52,282 bases of DNA, taken from the NCBI RefSeq assembly GCF_014698835.1, contig NZ_JACJTU010000045.1:1-52282 (forward strand), given 5' to 3'. Shown here piece by piece: positions 40,513-48,885 of this stretch. Position numbers and translations under genes: made by a program. The notes beneath the pieces are model-generated. The model worked only from the letters and a program-made list of their open reading frames with translations, ran no database searches and was not told the origin of the DNA. Each line of letters starts with the position of its first letter. Positions within the stretch are counted from its first letter, which is position 1. The DNA is from Nostoc paludosum FACHB-159. GTDB taxonomy: Bacteria; Cyanobacteriota; Cyanobacteriia; Cyanobacteriales; Nostocaceae.

Positions 40513-41895
40513 TTAAATGGCACGAGAGAATTTTGACTCTCGCGTTCTTGTATGAGTATCAAATACGACGGCAATATTTCTGACTAGTAATCTACCGATG
40601 TCTGTGATTTGGATGTGATTTTTTGATAAACTCACCAGACCATCGGCTTCTAGTGGTTTTAACGCCTCTAGTTCCTCAGAGAAATATTCATCAAAACTGA
40701 TATGATACTTATTTTCAATGTCTTGCTTATGTAACTGAAAGTGAGACATGATAGACATGATGGCATCTCGTCTGATGATATCATTTTGAGTCAGTTTAAT
40801 ACCTTTACTAATAGGTAAATTACCTGCTGCAATTGTCTGATAATAATCCTTTAATTCTTTGTGGTTTTGAGCGTATGCATCTTCTAGCATACTGATGGAT
40901 GTGGCACCAAAACCAAAAAGTTCTGTTTCAGCGTGGGTAGTATAGCCTTGAAAATTGCGCTTGAGAGTGCCATTACGTTGAGCGATCGCTAGTTCATCAT
41001 TAACTTTAGCAAAATGATCCATCCCAATAAATAGATATTGGTTATTCGTCAATTCTTCAATGGTCATTTTCAGAATTTCTAACTTTTCCTGGGCTGCTGG
41101 TAGAGCTTCTTGAGGAATATTTTTTTGCGTTGGTTTCAGCCAAGGTACATAAGCAAAATTAAAAACCACAATTCGGTCAGGGTCTAATTCCATAGTCTTT
41201 TGCACCGTCTCCCGAAAAGTTTCGCGAGTTTGATAAGGTAAACCATAAATTAGGTCTACATTCACACTTTCAAACTTCGCTTCTTTAATCCAACTCATGA
41301 CATCAAACAACATTTCTTCGGGCTGGATGCGGTTCACAGCTACTTGAACTTGGCTATTAAAATCCTGAATGCCAAAGCTAATGCGATTAAACCCAATTTG
41401 TCTGAGAAACAGAATATAGTTTCTATCAATGTAGCGGGGATTAATTTCGATGGAGATTTCTGCTTGGGAATCAATGTTGAAGTAATGATTGATGTTTTTC
41501 CATATAAATTCTACTTGGTCGCGTTCCAAATAATTAGGAGTACCACCACCCCAATGAATTTGCAGCACTTTTCTTTCTGAATCGATTAAGGCTGCTGTGT
41601 TTTTAATATCTTGAACCAAATACTCTAAGTAAGGTTCAGCAATTTTCTTGTTGTTAGAAATTACCGTGTTACATCCACAGAAATAGCAAGCACTTTGGCA
41701 AAAGGGAATGTGGAAATATAAAGAAAGAGGAGTTTTGCGTTGATTCGAGGCGGCGATCGCAGTTTTAAAATCAGTTTGGGTGAATGTTTCGTTTAATTCT
41801 GTAGCCGGTGGATAGCTCGTATATCTGGGTGCGCGAGTGTCATATTTTTGAATCAAATCCAAATCAAATTTGACACCAGGTAATAGAAAAACCAT
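40513..41895 (-). CDS. hemN: Oxygen-independent coproporphyrinogen III oxidase, HemN
   Basis: 460 residues from the ATG at 41895 (MVFLLPGVKFDLDLIQKY), which has GGAAAG about 8 nt upstream. A TTG 15 nt further upstream falls on that ribosome site and is rejected. It is a radical SAM enzyme: [4Fe-4S] ligands in the CxxxCxxC of FCQSACYFCGC (C66, C70, C73), and GGGTP near 116-120 for SAM. The HemN-specific N-terminal DTRAPRYTSYPPA and the C-terminal HemN domain are present. It decarboxylates coproporphyrinogen III under low oxygen. It lies 129 bp downstream of heme oxygenase on the same strand. In Synechocystis the hemN, ho2 and chlAII genes form a micro-oxic cluster; chlAII is absent here. Confidence 0.94.
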   Translation of the reverse strand: MVFLLPGVKFDLDLIQKYDTRAPRYTSYPPATELNETFTQTDFKTAIAASNQRKTPLSLYFHIPFCQSACYFCGCNTVISNNKKIAEPYLEYLVQDIKNTAALIDSERKVLQIHWGGGTPNYLERDQVEFIWKNINHYFNIDSQAEISIEINPRYIDRNYILFLRQIGFNRISFGIQDFNSQVQVAVNRIQPEEMLFDVMSWIKEAKFESVNVDLIYGLPYQTRETFRETVQKTMELDPDRIVVFNFAYVPWLKPTQKNIPQEALPAAQEKLEILKMTIEELTNNQYLFIGMDHFAKVNDELAIAQRNGTLKRNFQGYTTHAETELFGFGATSISMLEDAYAQNHKELKDYYQTIAAGNLPISKGIKLTQNDIIRRDAIMSIMSHFQLHKQDIENKYHISFDEYFSEELEALKPLEADGLVSLSKNHIQITDIGRLLVRNIAVVFDTHTRTRESKFSRAI

Positions 41896-41924
41896 TGAAT
41901 TACTTTCCAATAAATGTGTGAGGG

Positions 41925-41985
41925 GAGGGGAAGACGCGGGGATGGGGAGATGGGGAGATGGGGAGGCAGAGGAGCAGAGGGGACA
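41925..41985. repeat. Purine-rich minisatellite (GATGGGGA and GCAGAGGAGCAGAGGGG types)
   Basis: GATGGGGAGATGGGGAGATGGGGA units followed in part by GGCAGAGGAGCAGAGGGG. It is the same family as 27165-27255 and the insertion in the aspartate kinase gene. TGACCAATGACTAATGACTAA heptamers follow at about 41995-42026. Confidence 0.85.
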
Positions 41986-42024
41986 ATAATTAATGACTCT
42001 TGACCAATGACCAATGACTAATGA

Positions 42025-42738
42025 CTAAATTGCAGTTATTTCTGTGCTGCCTGGGTTTTGAGAACGAGTCAGGTTATTAAATACAACTTGGCCCAGGGCT
42101 TTAATTAAACTTCCTTCTAGTTCCTGAGCCATCTTTAAATTCAACCCAAAGGCATTGTTGGCTTCTGCAACAATGCGTTCTGCTGTAGCATCATCAATGG
42201 GTAGTTCATTTAATGCCTGACGATACTTATCCTTAAATGCTTTTTTATCAGGAATTCGCTCAAAATTGTAAAAAGACGTGCCTTCATAGCCAGAAAGCTT
42301 AAGGGCTGACTGAGCAATTTTTTGTAACATTTGACCCCCGGAAAGGTCGCCCATGTAGCGAGTGTAGGCATGACCTAGCAATAAAGCCGGTTCATTAGCA
42401 GAAATTTCCCGAATGCGGTCAATGTAAGTCTGGGCAGCAGATGAGGGGGTGACTTGCTCTCTCCAATTATCCCCATAATAGAACATCATGTCTTTTTCGA
42501 GCGCAGCTTGGCGATTAAGTTCGGGAAAATAAACCGCACTAATCACAGGATAGTCTGCATGGCTTTCTATGGCTGCTTCTAGTTCGCTGTAGATGTAATA
42601 CAAGTTGCTTAAGAACTTGGCGAAGCAGTCTCTGTCTACAACTCCTTTGAGAAAACATTTCATAAATCCCACGTTTTCTGCTGAGGTGTGGGCTTGTTGA
42701 GTTCCAGAGCGCAGTTTGATGGCGAGATTGCTACTCAT
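42025..42738 (-). CDS. ho: Heme oxygenase (biliverdin-forming)
   Basis: 237 residues from the ATG at 42738 (MSSNLAIKLRSGTQQAHT), preceded by AAGGA at good spacing. The frame is open to an ATG at 42807, but the family N-terminus fits 42738. H17 (QQAHTSAEN) is the proximal heme ligand. The distal helix has the LGHAYTRYMGDLSGGQML signature, and the C-terminal part ends in a short tail. It opens heme to biliverdin with ferredoxin electrons, the first step to phycobilins. Because it is paired with hemN, it probably corresponds to the low-oxygen isoform (HO2), not the constitutive HO1; this is inference from gene order. Confidence 0.93.
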   Translation of the reverse strand: MSSNLAIKLRSGTQQAHTSAENVGFMKCFLKGVVDRDCFAKFLSNLYYIYSELEAAIESHADYPVISAVYFPELNRQAALEKDMMFYYGDNWREQVTPSSAAQTYIDRIREISANEPALLLGHAYTRYMGDLSGGQMLQKIAQSALKLSGYEGTSFYNFERIPDKKAFKDKYRQALNELPIDDATAERIVAEANNAFGLNLKMAQELEGSLIKALGQVVFNNLTRSQNPGSTEITAI

Positions 42739-43202
42739 TGTTGCTTCCTTGATGTTCAAGTGCAAGATTTCCAGGCAGTCATCACTCAGAATGCCTGCTA
42801 GTACCATTAAAAAATTGTTATTCCAGGTTTAAAGAGGATCTACATTACTCTATCCAGCAAATACCACTGCTGATGTAGCTCCCATCTGTTTTTATTTCTC
42901 CTAAGATTATTTAACTATTAATATTTGCATAACTATTGAGTTATTAAAATTTATTTATATTTGAGGAGTTAAAATTTTTAATACACGGTCTTACTTAGTT
43001 ATAAATTTCTATGTAATTTTGATATCAATTTTTACCGATTTTTCAGGAATATTTCTATTCAAAAACTAACTATATTTGAGTTTGAAAATGTAGCAAATAT
43101 TCTAAAAATAAAGTGCGATCGCTTTGGATACAAAGGCAGAAAGATTGCTACCTTGTCTTCCTTGTCCCCCTTGTCCTCTTTCCATGCCCAATGCCCAATG
43201 CC
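42739..43202. other. Intergenic region upstream of heme oxygenase
   Basis: 464 bp, AT-rich in the middle. Near the right end it carries CTTGTCCCCCTTGTCC repeats and ATGCCCAATGCCC heptamers (about 43150-43205). The heme oxygenase promoter should lie near 42760-42950. No gene is supported. Confidence 0.5.
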
Positions 43203-45272
43203 CTATTCCCTACTCCCTTTTTTCTCTCTTCTCCCAGACTTAGGACGAGTAGTTTTTCCTGCTACTGACTTGTTTTGCAGAATTGCAATTTCCCTTTGGG
43301 CATCTTGATAACTATCTTTTTCGCCTTGCTGTTGGAATAATTTTGCAGCTTTTTTGAAATCTGCGATCGCTCCTTGTTTATTTTTCTGTTTGGCGCGAAT
43401 TACGCCCCGATTATAATAGGCTAAGGCGTTGTTAGCATCAATGGCGATCGCTTGTGAATAATCCTGATTTGCAGCTTTTTTATTTCCTAGTTCGAGATAG
43501 GCGTTACCACGGTTATTGTAAGCTGCCGCATCATTAGGATCTAGTTTTAGCGCTTCACTATAATCTTGAATAGCGCCTTTATAATCTCCGAAAGAAAAAC
43601 GGTGAATACCTCTGTGGATATAAGCAGCAATAAATTTTGGATCTAGCTGTAAAATAGTATTGTAATCTTCAGTAGCTTCTATTTTGTTGCCTAAATCGCT
43701 ATAAATATCACCCCGATTTAGATAAGCTTCTATATATTTAGGATTGATATTAATGGCATCAGAATAATCTTTCAAGGCTGCATATTTTTGTTTATTAATA
43801 ACTTGAGTTAAACCCCTTTGATAATAAGCTTTGGCATCACTAGGGTTAATTTTAATTATTTTATCAAAATCTTGGATTGATGCTTGTCTGAGTTTGAGGC
43901 GACGGCGGAGAATACCTCGTTGCAAGTAGGCTTCAGTATACTCAGGTTTGATGGCGATCGCTTTGCTAAAATCTCCCAGCGCCCCTTTATTCTCTTTAAT
44001 TTGAACGCGGGCTAATCCCCGGCCATAATAAGCGTATGCATCTTGAGAATTTAACTTAATCGCTTGGGTATAATCAGCGATCGCTTCTTTATACTTGCCT
44101 AATTCATACAAAGCAAATCCCCGGTCATAATAGGCATTAGCATCTTCAGGATTGAGCGAAATTGCTTGACTAGAGTCTGCTTGTGCTTGCTCATAGTCTC
44201 CCAAGCGATAATAAGCATCGCCTCGCTTATTATAAGCCAAAGCATTTTTTGGTTCTAATTGAATCAGCTGACTAAAATCTCGAATTGCTCCTTCATAGTT
44301 TGCTATATCATATTTATTTACTCCCTCTTGATATAATTTTTTTTGAGCATTACTTTCAGATTTTGGTAACTGAAAAAACCACCCTGTAACACCAAGTGCA
44401 AAACAGCCAGCTATCCCCGTCATGGCTATGAATAATTTTTTTGGATGCTGGTTTTGCTGTTCGCCTTCAACACTTGTTAACTTTTTTAAATCATCTAAAA
44501 CTTCAGTTGCATACTGATAGCGTTTTCGATAGTCAAAACGCACCATTTTATTAATAATTTTTACTAATTTTTTGTTAATTTTTAAATCTTTGTTTTGCCA
44601 AACAATTTCACCTGTAAGCCGATTCTTCTGGCTTCGCAGATGAGATATTTCGTTTGTTGGTAAACCGAGAAGTGCAGCGATCGCAACTATACCTAAAGCA
44701 TAGATATCGCTATTGTATTTTAGGTTGCCATTAACTTGCTCTATAGGTATATATTCAAGACTATTAAAATTTGTGCTAACTTCATTAATAGTATTAAAGT
44801 CAACTAAAACTAACTTTTTATCTGAATCACGGCGAATAATATTTTCTGGTTTAATATCTTGGTGAATTACTCCACGGCTATGCACAACTACCAAAATTTC
44901 TAATATCTCTGATAATAGGGTAATTACTTGGTCTTCCCTCAAAGGTTGTGCTGGTAAAATTTCATCAGTCAAAGGTAACCCAGGAATAAATTCTTGGACT
45001 AGATAAAATTCTTCATTTTCTTCAAAATAAGCAACTAGTTTCTGGATTTGGTCGTGTTCTTGTCCGAGTTGCTCTAAAGTTATTAACTTATTATCTAACA
45101 AGCGGTGCAGGATTGTTAAATTTTGGGGATTGCTAGTGGAAAGATATAGTCGCTTGACTACAAATTGTTTGCCAGGAAGATTAATATCTTCTGCTAAATA
45201 CGTTTTTGCCTTTTCCCGATCATTGAGAACTTTTAGTATTCGGTAGCGTCTATCTAGGAAGTGACTATCCAT
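43203..45272 (-). CDS. Atypical Ser/Thr protein kinase with TPR repeats
   Basis: About 689 residues from the ATG at 45272. The kinase domain spans about 10-275: VVK with K40, H137-Q-D139-IKPEN as the catalytic loop, and D158-F-N160 in place of DFG. The glycine-rich loop (normally GxGxxGxTY) reads LNDREKAKTYLAED without glycines, and the APE region is YIPIEQ. A membrane helix follows near 283-303 (FIAMTGIAGCFALGVTGWFF). The remaining part is nine or more TPRs (about 320-660) outside or beyond the membrane. The core lysine, HxD and metal aspartate remain, so activity is possible but ATP binding may be unusual. It is probably a sensor with a TPR interaction domain. A basic tail (RPKSGRREKKGSRE) ends it. 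Confidence 0.87.
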   Translation of the reverse strand: MDSHFLDRRYRILKVLNDREKAKTYLAEDINLPGKQFVVKRLYLSTSNPQNLTILHRLLDNKLITLEQLGQEHDQIQKLVAYFEENEEFYLVQEFIPGLPLTDEILPAQPLREDQVITLLSEILEILVVVHSRGVIHQDIKPENIIRRDSDKKLVLVDFNTINEVSTNFNSLEYIPIEQVNGNLKYNSDIYALGIVAIAALLGLPTNEISHLRSQKNRLTGEIVWQNKDLKINKKLVKIINKMVRFDYRKRYQYATEVLDDLKKLTSVEGEQQNQHPKKLFIAMTGIAGCFALGVTGWFFQLPKSESNAQKKLYQEGVNKYDIANYEGAIRDFSQLIQLEPKNALAYNKRGDAYYRLGDYEQAQADSSQAISLNPEDANAYYDRGFALYELGKYKEAIADYTQAIKLNSQDAYAYYGRGLARVQIKENKGALGDFSKAIAIKPEYTEAYLQRGILRRRLKLRQASIQDFDKIIKINPSDAKAYYQRGLTQVINKQKYAALKDYSDAININPKYIEAYLNRGDIYSDLGNKIEATEDYNTILQLDPKFIAAYIHRGIHRFSFGDYKGAIQDYSEALKLDPNDAAAYNNRGNAYLELGNKKAANQDYSQAIAIDANNALAYYNRGVIRAKQKNKQGAIADFKKAAKLFQQQGEKDSYQDAQREIAILQNKSVAGKTTRPKSGRREKKGSRE

Positions 45273-45648
45273 CAATATCAATTATGGTCTTATGTCTGAA
45301 TATTTTATTTGATTATAGTGTACGTGTTATTACTGGTAATTTTAAAATAAAAAAACTTCTGAAAAGAAAAATAATCATAGCAAAATCCCATTTATAAGTC
45401 GGATTAATTAGCTAATACTGCATATTACTACTAATATTTTTCTTTTTTGGTAGGATGTTACTAGCTGTATACGGTTATATGCTACCAGACTTAGGTAAGA
45501 TTTCTGCATAAAAAGAGACTTGGGATGAAGAATGAGAATATTAAGAGGTTATTTTGATCCCTATTCTTCAGCAATCCCACCCATGACACGCGATCGCAAA
45601 ATGCGATAAAAATAGCGGATCGAATGCTAAATATCCGCGTCTAGAAGA
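45273..45648. other. Intergenic region between divergent genes
   Basis: 376 bp between the starts of the kinase-TPR gene (-) and the 292-residue gene (+). AT-rich near the kinase start, it holds two HIP1-like sites at about 45590-45607. No gene or repeat array is seen. Confidence 0.5.
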
Positions 45649-46527
45649 TTGAAAATCAACAGATTTGGGCAAAAAAAAGACCAAGTGGCTACTGTGAAGC
45701 GCCAATTACTTGAGGCGCTGAGTCGTCGTGACATAGCTGCTGTTAGTAACTTGATTGTAGGCTGGCAAAAAGTTGTGGGAACGGAAAAGTTAACTAATTT
45801 GATTGTTAACGAAGTAATGGTGGAATGCGACTCTGATAGTCACCGTTGGTTTTGTCGAATTTTTCTTGGGCAAGCGCAATACGAACAGATGCAAGAAAAA
45901 GCCCAAACTAACGTTTTTCAAATTCTTTTAAGTGGAGGTTTAGAACCGGGAAAAGACTTCAGCTTTGGATCTGATGGCAGACTTTTGATGAGCGATCGCG
46001 CCAAAGAAATTTTACTATGTCAAGTGCCACAGCAACGTAAATTTTTGTTTGAAGCACAGTTAGAACCTTTGTTAAACGAAGATCGAGTTATTGCTATTGA
46101 ACAGCAGTTAGGGTGTGCATTTTTTAGCAATTTAACTGAAATCGCTATCCAACAAATTCAGGTATTAAGCAATTCTCAAGCAGCGGCTTATCTGGGAGTA
46201 CTAGTGGCTGGGTTAGTTTCACGTCATCCTCAACTTCAGGATGCAGACTTTCCCACACGATTTATACTTACTATTCTCCAAGGATTACCCGAAGAACGAG
46301 CAATCCTAATTCTCAACGATCCGGAAGAAAATCCTCAGTTTGATGAGCCGATCATTTTTCAACATTTATTAGCAGCAATGGGAGATAGAGAACATCACCG
46401 CATTGCTGAGGAAGATGGCGGTATCAGCCTTGACCAACTCAAAAAACTTGATTTAGTTTGGCGTGGCGAACGCGAAATTTCCGAAATCATAGCCATGATG
46501 GAAAGATGGCATCTCAAAAATAGATAA
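45649..46527 (+). CDS. Conserved-looking protein of unknown function
   Basis: 292 residues, soluble and mostly helical, no signal peptide. The most probable start is TTG at 45649 (KINRFGQKKDQVATVKRQLL follows); the next alternative is a GTG 12 codons on, before ATVKRQ. No ATG start fits, because an upstream ATG runs into TAG. Helices such as QLLEALSRRDIAAVSNLIVGW and EKLTNLIVNEVMVE suggest a repeat-type helical protein. The C-terminus has a long ISLDQLKKLDLVWRGEREI segment. I recognise no domain and no active-site pattern. It converges with the aspartate kinase gene, their ends 23 bp apart. Confidence 0.65.
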   Translation: MKINRFGQKKDQVATVKRQLLEALSRRDIAAVSNLIVGWQKVVGTEKLTNLIVNEVMVECDSDSHRWFCRIFLGQAQYEQMQEKAQTNVFQILLSGGLEPGKDFSFGSDGRLLMSDRAKEILLCQVPQQRKFLFEAQLEPLLNEDRVIAIEQQLGCAFFSNLTEIAIQQIQVLSNSQAAAYLGVLVAGLVSRHPQLQDADFPTRFILTILQGLPEERAILILNDPEENPQFDEPIIFQHLLAAMGDREHHRIAEEDGGISLDQLKKLDLVWRGEREISEIIAMMERWHLKNR

Positions 46528-46550
46528 GTCTTCAACCGAACCTAATCTGA

Positions 46551-48467
46551 TTACGCTGGTACAACAAATTTTTCAGTCCCAGCCAGTCCAAAGGCGGTAT
46601 GAATAGCTTGTAAAGCTTTAACACCTTGGTCTTGTGCCACGACACAGCTAATTTTGATCTCTGAAGTGGCAATCATTTGAATATTTATTTGTTGTTGGGC
46701 TAAGGCTTCAAACATTTTAGCGGCAACACCTGGTTGTCCTACCATCGCCGTACCGACAATACTTACTTTAGCGATCGCACTATCCAAAACAACTTCACCC
46801 CATCCTAATTCTGCTGCTACTTGAGTGAGCAGCTGTTTTGCATTTTCCCCATCCATCCGGGAGACAGTAAAGGCAATATCCCGCCTGGGAATACCATCAA
46901 TTACCCGACAACGCTGAGATTGGATAATCATATCAACACTGATGTTGTGTTGTGCTAATAACCCAAACAACTTTGCCGCCATCCCCGGCCGGTCTGGTAA
47001 TTGGCGAATCGCCAGACGCGCTTGTTTCAAGTCTAGGGCGACGCCGCGAACGGGAGGACAATTTGGCAGAAGGGCAGAGGGGCGGAGGGGCAGAGGGGCA
47101 GAGGGGCGGAGGGGCGGAGGGGATGAACTCTCCTCTGCTCCCCTGCTCCCTTGCTCCTCTGCCTGCCCTAACGGATAAACACCTGTTTCTAAAGAGTTCT
47201 CCCCTGCTTCGATTTCAAATGCTTTACTAAGTGCGGTAACAGCGCGATCGCATTCTGCTGCATCTACTACGCAACTGACTTTCACCTCGCTGGTCGAAAT
47301 CATCTGTATATTTACGCCTGCTTCGGCTAAGGTGGCGAACATTTTCGCAGCTACACCGGGACGCCCAATCATACCTGCCCCTGCGATGCTGACTTTGGCA
47401 ATGTTATTTTCTACCATTACCTCGGCTTCGTCAGCTTTGGGGTTGGATGCACTTCTTAGGGCTGGGGCGATGGCTGCTGCTACTGCTTCGGCTCGTTTTA
47501 AAATCGGTGTCATCACAGTGAAGGCAATGTCATTACTATTACCTTCATGAATTGACTGAATAATTAAATCTACATCTACTTTTTGGCGGGCAATTTCGCC
47601 AAATAACCTAGCTGCCACACCTGGCTTATCGGGAACGCGCAATAAAGCGACCTTTGCTTGGTCAGTATCAAATTCTACAGCATCCACTGGACGGGCAATT
47701 TCTAGATTGATGAGCGATCGCCCTTGGGATTTGGCAGAGGTAACCCAAGTACCTGGATCGTCCGTCCAGCTAGATCTGACTACAAGGGGAACACCGTAGT
47801 TACGAGCAATTTCTACAGCACGGGGATGCAACACTTTTGCTCCCAAGCTAGCTAGCTCCAGCATTTCATTGCAGGTGATGGCATCCATCAACTGAGCTTC
47901 GGGAACTAAGCGCGGGTCTGTAGTTAAAATCCCTGGAACATCTGTATAAATTTCACAAAAATTTGCCTGTAATGCTGCTGCCAAAGCTACCGCTGAAGTG
48001 TCCGAACCACCACGTCCCAAAGTTGTGATTTCCATTTCTCCGGTGCTGGATATCCCTTGAAATCCAGCTACGACAACCACTTTCCCTGCCTTGATGTGGC
48101 GAGTTAAACGGCTAGTTTCAATATGCAAAATCCGAGCGCGGCTGTGTTCAGCTTCAGTAACAATTCCTACCTGAGCACCAGTCATAGAAATTGCTGGTTG
48201 TCCAAGTTCCTGCAACGCCATACTGAGTAAGGCAATGGTGACTTGTTCGCCAGTGGAAAGCAGCATATCCATTTCCCGGCGGTTAGGATTTGGCGAAATT
48301 TCATTAGCTAGTTTGACGAGTCCATCAGTGGTTTTGCCCATTGCCGAAACCACTACAACCAGAGAGTTTCCAGCTTTGACAGTTTTATAAACGCGCTGTG
48401 CAACAGCCTGAATGCGTTCAACTGAACCGACAGATGTACCACCATATTTCTGAACTATGAGCGCCAT
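46551..48467 (-). CDS. lysC: Aspartate kinase with two ACT-domain pairs and an in-frame repeat insertion
   Basis: 638 residues. The kinase domain (1-250) shows MALIVQKYGGTSVGSVERI, STGEQV, GRGGSDTSAVALAAAL and YTDVPGILTTDPR. It phosphorylates aspartate at the head of Lys/Thr/Met synthesis. Two ACT pairs follow: about 265-425 and 475-635, each with a PDKPGVA/PDRPGMA and a VGxxMxGxPGVAAKMF segment; these bind Lys/Thr for feedback control. Residues about 435-472 (Gln/Gly/Glu, then Ser/Pro/Leu/Arg-rich) lie exactly between the ACT pairs and are encoded by a purine-rich intergenic-type minisatellite (47052-47165). The family usually has about 600 residues, so this ~38-residue stretch is extra. Frame and both flanks are intact, so the protein should be functional. 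Confidence 0.93.
   Translation of the reverse strand: MALIVQKYGGTSVGSVERIQAVAQRVYKTVKAGNSLVVVVSAMGKTTDGLVKLANEISPNPNRREMDMLLSTGEQVTIALLSMALQELGQPAISMTGAQVGIVTEAEHSRARILHIETSRLTRHIKAGKVVVVAGFQGISSTGEMEITTLGRGGSDTSAVALAAALQANFCEIYTDVPGILTTDPRLVPEAQLMDAITCNEMLELASLGAKVLHPRAVEIARNYGVPLVVRSSWTDDPGTWVTSAKSQGRSLINLEIARPVDAVEFDTDQAKVALLRVPDKPGVAARLFGEIARQKVDVDLIIQSIHEGNSNDIAFTVMTPILKRAEAVAAAIAPALRSASNPKADEAEVMVENNIAKVSIAGAGMIGRPGVAAKMFATLAEAGVNIQMISTSEVKVSCVVDAAECDRAVTALSKAFEIEAGENSLETGVYPLGQAEEQGSRGAEESSSPPPLRPSAPLPLRPSALLPNCPPVRGVALDLKQARLAIRQLPDRPGMAAKLFGLLAQHNISVDMIIQSQRCRVIDGIPRRDIAFTVSRMDGENAKQLLTQVAAELGWGEVVLDSAIAKVSIVGTAMVGQPGVAAKMFEALAQQQINIQMIATSEIKISCVVAQDQGVKALQAIHTAFGLAGTEKFVVPA
47052..47165. 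repeat. Purine-rich minisatellite inserted in frame in the aspartate kinase gene
   Basis: A GGCAGAGGGGCGGAGGGGCA-type degenerate repeat is followed by CTCTGCTCCCCTGCTCCCTTGCTC-type sequence in opposite orientation, so the insert is itself an inverted pair. The same G-rich family fills intergenic DNA at 27165-27255 and 41925-41985. It adds about 38 codons without a shift. Confidence 0.88.
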
Positions 48468-48885
48468 AACTTTTAGCCAATCAATTGTGTCTGTATTTGC
48501 TCAATGCCCCCGCCGGGTTAGGAAGCTTTGAAAGTAGTATTATGATAAGCTGTCGCGCATCTAAAGCCGCACATCTTTTCGTGTTGGCTGTTGACTGTTG
48601 AGTGTTAACCGTCAGCGGTCAACGAACCTTATGAGTCACTGTGCAATTTCAAAGCGTAATAGCTTATTTACTTTACTAACTTATCAGAATCAATTGACAC
48701 AAAAAATCTGAAATTGATATTTTGTCAGAAATTTTTTAGATATACGCCTAATTTTATAAAAAAGCGTCTTTCATCCCATACCTTCTACGGATGGAATAAA
48801 AGACGCTCCAAGCCCTTGCCTGTTCGCGGTTAACACTCCCTACTCGCCATTCCCCACTTCCTTTTTCAACACAGCCAATCAAAAA
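48468..48885. other. Intergenic region upstream of lysC
   Basis: 418 bp holding the lysC promoter region on the left, a GTTGACTGTTGAGTGTTAAC heptamer-like stretch at about 48590-48620, and the terminator of the DUF445 gene at 48757-48807. No gene is supported. Confidence 0.6.
48757..48807 (-). terminator. Intrinsic terminator of the DUF445 gene
   Basis: On the minus strand AGCGTCTTT pairs with AAAGACGCT (48799-48807 with 48763-48771), with additional inner pairing (ATCC/GGAT). It is followed by TTTTTT. It lies about 80 bp after the DUF445 stop. Confidence 0.88.

Noticed and set aside
41896..41910. TTG start of HemN
   Set aside because: It overlaps the GGAAAG ribosome-binding site of the ATG at 41895, which matches the family N-terminus.
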